A stretch of 64,000 bases of DNA from Zhengitettix transpicula. Lineage: Eukaryota; Arthropoda; Insecta; Orthoptera; Tetrigidae. The notes below the pieces were generated by a model. The model was not told the DNA's origin. It did no database searches and saw only the letters and a program-made list of their open reading frames with translations. The stretch is taken from the NCBI GenBank assembly GCA_037074705.1, contig CM073595.1, forward strand, positions 48,169,639-48,233,638. The letters are read 5' to 3'. The position numbers were made by a program, and so were the translations under genes. This document shows, one piece after another, positions 47,836 through 59,353 of the stretch (the first letter of the stretch is position 1; every line of letters begins with the position of its first letter).

Positions 47836-50240
47836 CTACCATTAAATCCCACTATCCGCTAAAGAAATTAACTTCTAATTTGAGAAACACGAAACCTCAC
47901 ACCACACAGTCTAAGTATGTGGACAGATGTAGAAACAGCCAATTGCGAATTATAATTCCAACCACTATTTCCCTCGTTGTGGAATCTAATATCTCTAAGA
48001 ACAAAAATTTTTAATTTATCCGGTCCGGAAACCACAAATCCGGTATTGCTCGCTAACAATCAAAAGCTGCAATATATTTCAACCTAATTTTTTTAAGTCT
48101 GAAAAATCCTTTAATTTCTTTTCCCCTTTGACGTACTACGTGAAGAAGTTGGCTTCCCCTAATACCTCACGACTCCTTTCAGGTATTTTCCGGAAACCAT
48201 TAATCAAAAATCTGTTATGAAGCCTATGTTTATAATCTTTCGGTATTTAAAAATGAATAATTAAGTTTTATCAAAAACTTGATAAACGTCGTATCCAAGT
48301 TTGTCCGGCATAGCGTAAAAATACGATTACATTCGACTGCTCATCCACTGTATTTAAGTACATCAAATCTTAATATTTTATTCATTCTTTATTACTTCAA
48401 TGGAGTTGAAACTTGTGACCGCACAACTCAACAAGGAAAATAGTGACAATATTCGTCTCGTTATTTCAGCGTCCGGCCTCGTTTATCAGTAAGGTGTTCC
48501 ATTTTTTTCCCTACCTCAGACTAACTCACGTGGTGAGAATTCTCGCTCTCCCTTCGCGTCACATAATTTACCTAACTCTTCTCCAAATTTGACAACTAGA
48601 GTTCAAAAAGTATTAAATCTGAATAAAATCCACGTTTCATAGCCGTATCAAATCGAGTATGATTCAAATAAGTTGCCATATCTGAAGTTGTCTCCGCCGT
48701 TGAGCATTCAAGCATGACGATGGTCACGTGCTAAGCGAAGATTGTTTACTCGGAAAATATAAAACATCTATCAAATTAAATAATAAATTTGTCTTCAACG
48801 TGTAGCAGCATATTTTTGCATTTTATTTTCAATTCTAGTATTCTCTTGTTTGACAAATGTTATGCCTATTATTATGATTAAGATGTGTAATTGTTCACAT
48901 TGGTTTGGAAATAAAGAATTCAAATTTATTGGTATCAAATATAGTGAAAATACAGGAAATACGTTTACGTGGGTGTCTATGATTTAAGTTGCGTTTTCTG
49001 TTATTTTGCGGTATTCGCCAACATTTCGTCTTACTTTCGCGGTGACAACTTTCCTAAGAGCATTGCGGATGGGTAAACAAGCTGGTCTCACGAAAGAGAC
49101 TTCGATTATCGGGATTGGGTTCAGTCTCTCCGAATCAACTTGCTTTCCAACGCAGCCGCCTCCAAGTAAAACAACGTCGATGTGACGTTTGCGTTTCAGA
49201 GAAGCCTATGGTCGCCCCTGCGGGATACTTCTCAGGAATATTGTATTATGCCGCTGACTGAAATTAATATGAAAGAAACGCAAGCAGTAGGCTTGTATAA
49301 TTTATTGAAAAATTAGGAAAGGTTATTTTAAATACTTAAATTCCTACACGAGACGCATTAAAAGAATTAATTTATTATCCAGAACATTTTCGGTAGGGAT
49401 CTTAGATGATTTTCCTTCGCATATGCTTTTTCTTCATAAAACCATGGAACCGTGACATTATCATCATCATCATAACAGCCTTCAATTTTAACCCCAAATA
49501 TAAGTACACACTCGTAATTATACAACCATTGTCAGATATTTCAATCAATTTTCCGATTAATGTTTCTCCAATCCCCTCTTATTTTATTTTCTGGCTTTAT
49601 CCTAGTATCGCCGCCGATACTCGAAAGAAGCAACACAGAAATATCGAAAAAGTTGGATAAAGCCTCGGTGACCAATTATATAGTCGTTATTAAGTGTGGT
49701 TATTGGGAGTTATTACAGAACACGGTACTTCAAAGGAAAGCTCGTTACACTAAACAGGCTATGAGAAAGAACTGCCGCACCGAAGAAAGAGACACGGAGA
49801 ATGACGGCAAAAGAAGAATTCAACTGCTATTGACGAAAAAGGAACTTGTTTATAATGAAGGGAGGTAGCGGTCCATATAGAATCGATCCTAAGAATATTT
49901 TTTTTGTTAATACATCGTATTTTAACACTTCTAATAATCAAAGTGCAAATTTTTGTATGTATTTACTATGACCAATTTACAACTTTCATAAAATACGATT
50001 TCATCGATTAAACCCAACCACATTGCGTAAGTAGTATTCAATATTCACATTACGTAAATAAAAAAAAATTCAATAACTTGCCCTCTGAGTTTTATAAGCT
50101 TCAAGAGACCTGAAAAACTTTTACTATATTAGAAAAAGAATTATATGCTGTGGTTAAAATAATACATGAAAGATAAAAATTTAAGCAGCATAGAAATATA
50201 AACAAAGTAGAGTACATTATCAACGTTCTCGGTGACTTCC
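47836..50240. other. Mostly unique AT-rich DNA
   Basis: A balanced stretch at 49020-49230 has a minus-strand frame that reads HIDVVLLGGGCVGKQVDSER in its middle; it opens just after a stop and I recognise no family. Nothing else stands out. Confidence 0.4.
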
Positions 50241-50267
50241 TCGTACTCTAAATTTATCTCCTTTGCT

Positions 50268-50819
50268 CTACTCGCTGCATCCCGACTCAGCTTCCGTAAA
50301 AATCTGAGGGACCATTAAAACAAGCCCTTGTCTAAAACACCTGCGGCATTTTAAACGTGACAGAATAACCCAGAATATCCACTTAATTTGTTTCAGCGAG
50401 ACATTAACTAATGAGGGCGTTTCTTCGTTGTCGACGAATCCTCGGTTTAGTACCTCCATTACAGAATCAATCACAGGCAAAAACTCTAGAAGATAATCAA
50501 TGTTTTCACTTAATCCACTTAAGAGAGGAATTATACAACACTTATTTATTATTATTCCTGGTTCAACACCCTTTACTTTTGCTAGACTGATCCTGTCATT
50601 GGAGATAACTTTTAATCCAGCTAAATACTTAGTTCTCGATACAGCAATCGGTATTACACAATTTTTCTGTTTGTTATTTCTTAGAGGGAAATTCGAGTGG
50701 TGGCGTGAAAGAACTTGTCTGCGGTAGTGCGGATGTTTCCTCACACTGGACGTTGAATTTGGGTCGAAGCCAGGGGCAAAACAACTGTGGTTAATTGAAA
50801 GTTCTGCCTGGCGACACAT
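50268..50819 (-). CDS. Longest ORF in the window, unknown
   Basis: A 183-codon frame from ATG to stop. I see no signal peptide, membrane helix or known domain; the middle has a mildly hydrophobic stretch (INKCCIIPLLSGLSENIDYL, residues about 91-110). For AT-rich DNA of this size a chance ORF near 150 codons is expected, so 183 is only slightly unusual. A 25-bp run in it (50392-50416) closely matches 56511-56535, where another minus frame lies, so it may be part of a decayed repeat rather than a host gene. Low confidence that it is translated. Confidence 0.2.
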   Translation of the reverse strand: MCRQAELSINHSCFAPGFDPNSTSSVRKHPHYRRQVLSRHHSNFPLRNNKQKNCVIPIAVSRTKYLAGLKVISNDRISLAKVKGVEPGIIINKCCIIPLLSGLSENIDYLLEFLPVIDSVMEVLNRGFVDNEETPSLVNVSLKQIKWIFWVILSRLKCRRCFRQGLVLMVPQIFTEAESGCSE

Positions 50820-53387
50820 CCCTTAATTGGCGAATTTGCAGTTCATGAAGTTCCACTTCCCTTCGGCCCTTTGAAGACCGGGGCCTGCCGAAATGTCCAC
50901 AGCTTACGAAGCTTCCGAAATATCGGTCTTCGCATGCTGCGCTTGACGGGAAAACTTTTTTTTTTTGGAAGTGTCACAGCTCGTTTGCGACCTTTCATTA
51001 ACGTTTCTTAACATCCAGCGCTGAACCGGATCGAATTGTCCATCTACTTTTGGAACTCGGCTCGGCAACTACAAGTTTCTGGTGTATTAACGAAGCTGGG
51101 TCGGAGTTATAGGCAAAGGTTAAATCGCAATTGATTCCTAGGTTCATACCTTGTTTCACGTCTTACTGCATAAAAATACGAATGCTGATCTTTAGACTAG
51201 ATCTGAAATTCCGTAAATTTTCCTATCAGAAAAATAACGAGCCAAGCGGACTTGAACTCACGGAATTTAACTTCGAAAATATAAATGCTGAGATTAATGG
51301 TGTAGCGCATACGTTAACGTTCCACGAAATCGTGTCACATGTTCAAATATCCTTTGGAACTATGGTTTTTACCATCACCAAAGAAATTTCTTTCCCGCAT
51401 GTTTTTAAATTATTCTGTAAGCGTACTTAAACAAGGCCACGTAGGCTGTAAAGTCACACCATAAAATATTTTTTTGCGAGTAATGGATTAATAATATGAT
51501 TAGCGAGCCGATTATAATTTTTAGAAATAACTAACAAAGTAAAGGGGGAAATAAAAGATTAAACCAACATTTCGAAGACTTTAAAAGTACTGGTCATATT
51601 CAGAACCTTCAACTCCGTAGTCATAAACGTGCGTGCCTACTCGGTTCTGCTCAGCCTCTAGGCACATTTTTCTAAAATTTTATGGATATTAAACAACAAG
51701 GTCACATTTAAGTTAAAGAAGAAAAACATAGGCATCCATAGTTATTCTTGTTATGGCGTAGATCCATCTTCAATTTATCAAGAATACTTATATAGGAGTC
51801 TAAATCCACAATCGCAATTCATAAGACGAAATTTCATTCCGACGAGTTCATCACGAAACACTTAATGTATTCCCAATAAAATGTACGCAGGAATTTGCTT
51901 CAAGAACCAAACGCTTCCCAATTATTGACGATTCGTGTCACGTCTCATCCAATTCGCTCTAATTTGCCCCTTGTCATTCTTTCTAAATTCTGAGAAAAAT
52001 CTTATGTGATTGGAAATCAAGTGAGGCTCAATCTTAATATACATTTTACTTACATAATAACACTTCTAATTATTCCTCAAACGTTTACAAATTTATTTAC
52101 CAAAGTGAAATTTCTGTTTTGCACTCTCGCCTAATCACAGCTCAAATAATAAATACCGTCTTTGGATGTTTCTCTACTTTTCTCCGGACGCACAACGAAG
52201 TCTAAAGAAACTTTAAGACTTCTATTAAGGTACTTAGCATACATTTTAAGTTAAGTTTCTTTAACGGTGAATGTTTAATGCGAATCTTAATTCCTCTTGG
52301 CGTCTGCGGTGTTTTAATATAAGCGTAAATATCAACTCTAATTATATGCATTACACTTTGCGTTCAGAAGAAATGAGAAAACGTTTTACTGGATGCAGAA
52401 AGAACAACGGTCGAGTTTCCCGTGAAATATGTATTACGTAGCAAATAAAAACAATTTCAGAAACATATTAAGGATTGTCTAATGCTTTCATTATTCGCGA
52501 TTTCAGTGCCTTGGACATTTAGTTACGATTAATTAATGACTTCCCGTTTCTGTCATTTTCACCTTCCGCAATAATATTTTTAATAAATTAGGAAATTCTA
52601 TTGTAAAGTATACACGTCGTAAAGGATGTATGGTAAAAGTTGTTAGTGTTTAGTTAAATTATGGGAGAACATTTTTAATAATTTATTTATTGCAAGTATA
52701 TTAATATAAGCATAAATAGAAACAAAATAAAATAATGTTATGAATTTGGAGAATACATGAAGAAAAAACGTAATTGAAACTAAAATAAACTAAAAAAAAT
52801 GAGGCACGGAAGATATGAACAGTAATTTCACAGCCTCAAAGTATTTTCAAAATCTGAATTTAAATGAAATCAAAATATATTTCGCGTCCCGAACTTAGTA
52901 TTTAGAAAAAAATCTTTATTTCAAACTTTCTTGCAGCTAAATCAAGTGGAATCAGTTTTTATTTATTTTGTTACCTTGTCATTTTTTTTATAAAGAGTTC
53001 ATGCTTTGACTTATTTTTCCCGATCACTTTCATAAACAAAACTGATCTTTCTAATGTTATATTTCCTTCGTATGTGATGTACTTTCTGTTATAAGGCATC
53101 TGATGAGATCAATTATTTTATTCGAGTGGTATTAAGAGGTAGTTTCTTGTTACCTCATTAATATTATGTCATTGTAATTGATCAGTAAGAATTATATTCA
53201 ACAGTCAGGTTATTTTTAATTTAAATTACAAATAGTTAATAGATTAAAATCGTGATTTTTGTTACAGTAATGAATAACTGGTGGGATCTTAATCCACACA
53301 GAACTTATAAAGTTTGAATATAACAATATCAGTTTCCATAAACACGGCCTGAATGTCATTATTTTACTACAACGACAATGGAATTGA
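50820..53387. other. Mostly AT-rich DNA
   Basis: 50830-51130 is more balanced. A weak PLE-type motif lies at 51562-51603. The 99-codon plus frame at 51131-51430 has no recognised domain. Confidence 0.4.
51562..51603 (-). ncRNA. Degenerate hammerhead-like PLE tail
   Basis: Minus strand: ctgaatatgacc, then ACTTT pairing with AAAGT, then tcgaaatgttgg. The order matches the other PLE tails, but the first core box is altered (CUGAAUA). Listed because stem II still pairs. Confidence 0.3.
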
Positions 53388-53774
53388 CTAAAATAAATAT
53401 ATTTTGATTGCATTGCGGTCCATGGTTAATTCTTGCCATTCACGCAAATACCAGAAAGGCCACATTTGGATACCATCATAGGAACTTAGAAGGTAATTTA
53501 GGAAATCTAAATGAGGTTGTTCTCTCACGATTGAAACTTCTATCACGCAAAGTTCGCTGGCCGTTGTAATTCTCACATTTTTACCGCAGTCGTGTTTCGT
53601 GTCAGATTCGTAGGTGAGTGGATTGTGAGAAACTGGAAGGAGAGTCTGAAGCCCGACGAAGTTGATTGATTTCTGCAGGTCGCTGGGATGGAAGCCAAAT
53701 TCAAGGTCGGGGCCACTTCCTTTCCAGATTGAAAGCCGCAAGTAATGTTCCTCTAAGCTCAGAAGAGAGGACAA
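53388..53774 (-). CDS. Unassigned ORF, 128 codons
   Basis: An ATG-to-stop frame with no recognisable domain; composition is balanced toward its start (53640-53774) and AT-rich toward its end. A plus-strand frame overlaps at 53666-53902, so at most one is real. Length is within chance expectation. Confidence 0.15.
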   Translation of the reverse strand: MSSLLSLEEHYLRLSIWKGSGPDLEFGFHPSDLQKSINFVGLQTLLPVSHNPLTYESDTKHDCGKNVRITTASELCVIEVSIVREQPHLDFLNYLLSSYDGIQMWPFWYLREWQELTMDRNAIKIYLF

Positions 53775-53902
53775 CTGAGCCGAGAGAACGGATTGGTCGC
53801 CCAGCCTGCCTCCTCCTTACTCTATTATGTATCTGGTTGGAGGGAACTACCAGGATAAAGCTGGATGCTGTGAGACGGAGGCTTACAGGCACAGTCGCCT
53901 AA

Positions 53903-54594
53903 GGTTCAAAGGAAATAATGTCGGACGAGAAAATAAAGTACTACACACAAAAAAGTATCACCAAAAAGGATAAATTAAACTACTTTTGAGTATAAACTCA
54001 TTAAATGAACTACAAATCAAAATATGTAAATTGGCACAAATGGAGACTAACATTTGTAATCAGCGGAATTTGTCACATTGAAAATGAAATGTCATATTAT
54101 GGAACATCTATTTTTCACGCCTGACTGCTATATGCCTACCGTGCCTAGCACAAGAGGGATAACAAAGCGTTAAAAAAAACATTTATTTTACACGCATAGA
54201 CGAAGAAAATATTGCTATAATAATTGTGAATAATCTGTACCAATTGTACTAAGTTCTAGGTGTACTCGTTATAAAAATTGTCGCTGTGTAAGCTTATTCC
54301 AAATGAGCGAAATAACTTCAGTCACGGAGAATTTTATCTTCCCGATTCCACAGCGACAAACCTGCAAAATTCATCCAACAAAACCGAAAATTCATCAAAC
54401 ATCCCAAGTTTTCGTTCTAAGATGCTAATGGTACACGTTTGTATAGGAATGAATCGCTAATTTTCCCTAACACAACTGTCATGTTTTTACCCCTTTCAAT
54501 AACGCGGCTTCTTGTGAACGCAAGGATTTCGCGGAATTAAGTAGGCCTGAATGTATGGTTTTCAGCTTTCTCCCGCCTCTTCCAAATTTCTCAT
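53903..54594. other. AT-rich DNA, nothing recognised
   Basis: No repeat or exon-like signal. Confidence 0.5.
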
Positions 54595-55090
54595 TTACCC
54601 CAATTCCTAGGCATGACTAGACACCAAACTTAGGTGGAAAGTACATGTTAAAAAATTAATTAAGCATAAAATATAGACAATACTATTGGCTAATTGGAAG
54701 AGACTCCAAACATTCAATTTCCAACAAACTACTTATTTACAATGAAATATTGAAACCAACGTGGTTCTACGGTATTCAACTTTGGGGTTGTGGCAGTGAC
54801 AAGTGCATCCAAACTTTTCAGTATATAGTGTTAAAAAACAACGTGAATGTCCGAAATACAAAACTCCACGGTGATCTCCCGATTCTAAACATAATAGGAG
54901 AAATAAAAAGCTATGCTGGGAAACATGAAGCTAGGCTTCACCCCCACGTCAACCCAGCGGCCCGACGACTAGTGGAAAAACGCCGTACCAGAAGACGGAA
55001 GAGAAGAAAACCAGCTGATCTTGTTTAAAGAGCAGTGTATAAATGCAGAGCACAGCGCGTGAATGAAGTGTACACAGATCAGAATAATCT
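54595..55090 (+). mobile_element. Jockey-clade LINE, C-terminal RT fragment
   Basis: The plus strand reads YLGMTLDTKLRWKVHVKK with a shift, then GRDSKHSISNKLLIYNEILK, PTWFYGIQLWGCGSDKCIQT, FQYIVLKNNVNVRNTKLHGD, LPILNIIGEIKSYAGKHEAR, LHPHVNPAARRLVE and RRKRRKPADLV before a stop at 55028. The YGIQLWG box, the TLHxDL-like box and the final RRxxRRKPxDLV are typical of jockey reverse transcriptase ends. The catalytic RT region is missing and there are frame breaks, so the copy is dead. The non-coding end runs into the PLE at 55097. Confidence 0.88.
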
Positions 55091-55096
55091 AGAAGA

Positions 55097-55740
55097 CTAG
55101 TATATAGTTGAAAGAGTTCTTGGGTTTCCAACCCGGTGGCGTAGAAGGAACACGACGTTTCGTCGCCTATCACCGTAGACATCTTCCTGGTAGAGAGGGG
55201 GCGGTAGTACACCCTCCAGCAATCACACTATTCTGCGCCGAGTTCTGGTCTACGGCGGTCCTAGCCGGCCTCACTAGGGGGTCCTATGCGTGGCTGAGAT
55301 GATAGCCGGTGTCTCTGTTTATTCCGGGTTTTTAATCACGTATTTGCAGAGCCTCAAGTATCACGCTGTCCCAGTACCCACGAATTTTGTTAAGTACTTT
55401 GGTGTTACTGAAGCTTATTTTATGCCCCGTGTTGATGGCGTGTTCAACAGCCGCTGATTTTGAAGGCTGGCCGAGACGTATGTTCCTTTTGTGCTCTGTA
55501 ATTCTCTCTTCCACCGATCTAATTGTATATATGATGTATATGGAGCCGCATTCGCAGGGGATGGAGTTGACTCCTGAGGTTCTAAGACCCAGGTTGTCCT
55601 TTATCGGCCGTAAGGAGTCGCGAATGTTGTTTAATGGTCGAAACACTAATTTTATTCCATGTTTGGATAGAAGTCGTCCAATTCAAGGACTCTTTCAACA
55701 ACTAGTTCACCGAGAAAACCTGCGCAAGTTAATTGACTAG
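55097..55740 (-). mobile_element. Penelope-like element, endonuclease end
   Basis: The minus frame 55646-55332 (104 codons) reads IRDSLRPIKDNLGLRTSGVN, SIPCECGSIYIIYTIRSVEE, RITEHKRNIRLGQPSKSAAV, EHAINTGHKISFSNTKVL, a PLE GIY-YIG domain with RLGQPSKSAAVEHAINTGH intact. The usual YIGQT is changed to YIIYT, which removes the key glycine. Upstream, VERVLELDDF resembles the RT-GIY linker. The 3' tail (55097-55330) has a hammerhead-like fold and gttggaaacccaagaac. A plus-strand segment at 55680-55735 resembles that terminus inverted, giving flanking inverted ends. Confidence 0.88.
55156..55192 (-). ncRNA. Hammerhead-like stem II in PLE tail
   Basis: Minus strand: GUCUA pairs with UAGGC (one G-U) around a 6-nt loop, followed by GACGAAACG. 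The first core box (CUGANGA) is degenerate (aggaagat). The GAAACG box is intact. Confidence 0.4.
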
Positions 55741-58065
55741 TATATTGTTTAAGAGTTTTAAAAGAAAATTAATGGATAGTCTTAAAAGACTAGTTTTAAT
55801 GGCAAACACATTGATGCTGATAAAAAAATTATCTGATACTGTAAAACAACCATGAAAAATCTTTACTAAATAGCAATTTGATATCCTGCAGGATGATGGC
55901 TTGTATATAATTTAATATTCGGAATTAATAAAACTGTTACGGAAAACAAGAACAGTTCTTGAAAAGTAAAATTATTACTCATGGTACCTGCTAACCTACA
56001 AAAAAAAGTAAATAAAGCAATCTTTGCCGCGGTAAATTTACAAGAACACCAGGATTTTGTGATTTTAGGAAAATATATTTAACTGGAGTGTTCAATGCTA
56101 TACTTTTATTGTACTCCGTGTTGTAATACTGAAACCAATGTTTCGTTTAGGCACTTCTATAGTGTGACCATTTGTTCAAGCTGCAGAATGAAGTAATTTG
56201 AAGATAATCGAGTCGCGTTGACTTAATTCTATCATGTATCCTGCCCGCTTACATCCTCAATTTAAATACAAATAAGAAATCTTTACGGAACTTAGAAGAT
56301 CCTCGGGTATTATTAGTCAAAGACTAGCACCATTTTCGAATTACATCAAAGAATTTATGCCATGTTACAGTTAATAAACCGATTTGAAGATTGGTATTTC
56401 CACAACCGATTATTTTAAATCGGAACGATTAGCTTTAATGCAGCCACATTCCCGGATTCTGATAAAACTGTTGCCGAGCTGTTGGGGTACATCTCTATGA
56501 GCATCTAGTTCTGTTTCAGCGAGACATTCACTGATTGGGGGGGGGGGGTACTTAAGGTCAGGCTCGCAGACAGAATTTGAAGTTGTCCTCATTTTCAAAT
56601 AATACTTAACAAGATATTGTTTCGTTTCCATGGTCACAGGATCTTAAATAAATTTCGCAACCCCCCTGCTGGTGACAAGAGTTTTGTGTCCACATCCAAC
56701 AGCCTCTTTCGCAAAATTGTTGGATCCCTGGAATACAAGATCGAATCAGAGAGCAATATATCTCCTCCCCATTTCCCTGCATCCATAAAGGAACAGAAGT
56801 GCGGAGTTCAGCGAGGCACGAGGTTCGTGATCATATAAAGGTAAGCCATGTATCATTGAGCCGCAATACACTTGTGTCTCCCGCCCACGCACGGGGTCTT
56901 CCTTTCTGCACGGTGGCGCTAAAAGGCGAGGGAAAAAAGCAATAGCATTTCTGCATCACGAGTGATGCATAGCCCTTTATCTAGTCCGAGACACGGGGAA
57001 CGACATTTATTTAGATTTATACCCTCGTACATTCACATTTCTAAGCCGCTGAGGGCATTACCAAACACAAAAAGTAACGTCAATTGTTCGTATGCCGTCA
57101 TTAAATCGTCAAGATTACTTTCTTCCATGACGCTCCAGTTTATAGTCCATTTATAGTGTTGCCATCCCTCGTTGGTCAGAATCGAATTGGAATTTGTATA
57201 GTCTTAGGACAGTCGAAACGACTTCCCATATTATGGATTTATTTCCGTTGTGCCGACTCAGTTTCCCCGGTTTTCATGATTAATTTCATTACCCTGAATG
57301 ACTTGGGGGGGGGAGACGTTCAGAAGGCAATTAAAGCCCACGCCTCAAACTTTTGCTCGCCAAAAAATTATTCCACGTTTCACCTTTGTTCGTGTGATTT
57401 TATTGTAGCCGTGACGCTTCAGTTTTTAATTGGTATTTATAAATTATTGCGTCATTTACGCGAGGGCAGCATTTCAAAAGAGGGAAAATGAGCATTTGAC
57501 ACTGCAATCCGATGGAAACAACTCAACTCTTGGCACAGCCGCACACCAATTCATTAAACACCTAGCAGACACGGACAGGCTAAACGTTCTCACATTCTTG
57601 GCCATTGTCAGAGGCCAGATGTTAGAACATGTGTTGTTCCCTGCGGTTTTGGCAATATTTTACCTGTCGAGGCCCTTAGCCAAATTTCCCCAAACGTTGA
57701 GAGTCGACGGCAATAACAATAAAACCGCAACACCAGAACGAAATAAGTAATTTGTTTCCCCTAATTAATGAATAGTTTACAAGACAGTCCCGAAAACAGA
57801 CCCAATTAAATCACCATTTGTATTCCACGAGAGGCTTATTGTAAATGCTTGTTTTTGACGCGGTGACGTTGGACAAGCTTCTAAACTGAAGAGGGTTTTT
57901 TTTCTGATCATTGGCCAGCATTATGAAAATTTGGTAACATATCAAGTGATGACAGCATATTTAGCCGATTGTTTCTCAGTTTTATTATGTTAATAGTATA
58001 ATATATTTCTCAATCACTTTTATAAATTCTTTACCTTTTTGAATTACAACAAATTAATTTTCTAC
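55741..58065. other. Unique DNA, partly base-balanced
   Basis: A 12-G run near 56537 and a 9-G run near 57305. An 8-bp inverted repeat, TGCATCAC-GA-GTGATGCA, at 56952-56969. The stretch 56860-57740 is complex and less AT-rich, with two overlapping plus frames (57156-57491, 57430-57750) lacking domains; Hox/Caudal-like text (gtatttataaattattgcg) near 57433 suggests possible regulatory sequence. Confidence 0.35.
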
Positions 58066-58082
58066 AATTTCCCCCAGAAAAG

Positions 58083-58136
58083 ACCCGAGGAAGGTACTAA
58101 CACATACCGAAACGTTGTCTTAAATCAATAAAAATA
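58083..58136 (+). mobile_element. PLE-type 3' end, third family
   Basis: CCGAGGA at 58085-58091, then GGTA paired with TACC (58093-58096, 58105-58108), then GAAACG at 58109-58114 and an A-rich end. Core U is C, so catalysis is doubtful. It directly adjoins the folded PLE tail that follows. Confidence 0.5.
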
Positions 58137-58420
58137 TTGAATAAGAAAGATAGCCAATGCAGACAAAAAGGTAATATAAATATGTTAATAAGAGCCTAGA
58201 GAAACACAACGGCACTGGTCAGCCATTTTGAGCTTTTGAATGTTGCCAACTGACCAGTGCAGTTGTGTTTCTCTAGGCTCTTCTTAGCACCTGACGAAAG
58301 GAACAAGGTTCCCAGAAACGTTGTGTGGTATTTATATGACCTGTTTGTCTGTATTGGCTATCTTTCTTATTCATTATTTTCAATCAGACGTAAAAAAAAT
58401 ATTTTCAATAAAAATATTGT
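58137..58420. mobile_element. Folded-back pair of PLE tails
   Basis: The right arm (about 58235-58420, plus) matches the tail at 22852-23070 and 11043-11240. The left arm (58137-58235) is an inverted copy of the same tail: agcctagagaaacacaac...actggtcag against its mirror. The left arm lacks just the stretch from gcacctgacgaaagg to the GAAACG box. The centre near 58225-58240 is short. Confidence 0.8.
58291..58320 (+). ncRNA. Hammerhead-like core, intact
   Basis: CTGACGA at 58291-58297, a perfect 5-bp stem II (GGAAC at 58300-58304, GTTCC at 58308-58312), then CA and GAAACG at 58315-58320. All conserved core bases are present. Best candidate for activity together with 40564-40596. Confidence 0.6.
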
Positions 58421-58609
58421 CGGAAAACTGTATTAACAATGAAAAGTAATACCTAACATTCATTAAAATTTAGATATTCTTTCTCCTATTGTGCGTGGAC
58501 ATAAATTAGACGCAAGTATATGACCAAATTCTTATCACATCTGATTCATTCTGTACTCAATTACAACTTGAGAACTATTCTTCGGTCGGCAACATAATCT
58601 ATATAATAA

Positions 58610-59353
58610 AAAAGTATGTATGTATTTACGTTAATTTTTATACAAATTTAAACACGTGGACAGATCAGATTGCAACGAAACTTCGTACACATATTCTTCA
58701 AAACTCGAGAAACGGTACTGTGGGGTGAGAAATCCCTAGCATAAATGTGAAAAGAATTATAATTGAAAAACTTTATAATTTCGTATTAAATTACTGCGCG
58801 CCAAGCGACCGTGACGTAACGCCAGAGAGAGATGTTACTACGCAACGAACAAAGGAAATAGTTCCTTTTTCCGTAATGAAATAAAGCAGAAATATTTTCA
58901 TTATATAATTTTATCCACTAATACTCAATCGAATGATGATAAAAAACAATACGAAATACTTCACGATCCTTGCGGAAAATGTAAGTTAATTTTCGGTCCA
59001 TATTAGTGACTCCAATACGGCGACTATTTGTTTACATTATGAATCTAGCTAACAATTTCATCAATTTAATCTTTCGTAATGTCTGAAGACAGAGGGACAA
59101 TTATATCCTGCAATACTCAAGGAGTATATTTGAGTATTCTATTCGTAAAGAAATTCGAAGGTATGTTTTTTGGCATTGAAGCAATAAAGTTCAATGTTCT
59201 ATTCAATTAATGCATTATCGGTAAAAAGTATGTACGGAACTAGGAACATTTAGATTTCGGTTAAATCAATTCTTGACTAAAGATTAGTGTAGAATTAAAT
59301 ACTTTTTCTGGTTTATATAAATAAGTACACGGGCAACGCCGGGCACCCAGCTA
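58610..59353 (-). mobile_element. Tagged element, inverted copy
   Basis: Reverse-complement partner of 17357-18110, collinear throughout. The head reads cgggcaacgccgggcaccca on the plus strand at 59332-59351. The far end carries a short gtatgtatgta stretch (58614-58624). No coding capacity. Confidence 0.8.

Noticed and set aside
47608..48014. Coding exon in the CpG block
   Set aside because: Frames are open on both strands because of the low stop density of CpG-rich DNA; the peptides are rich in R, A and P without a motif.
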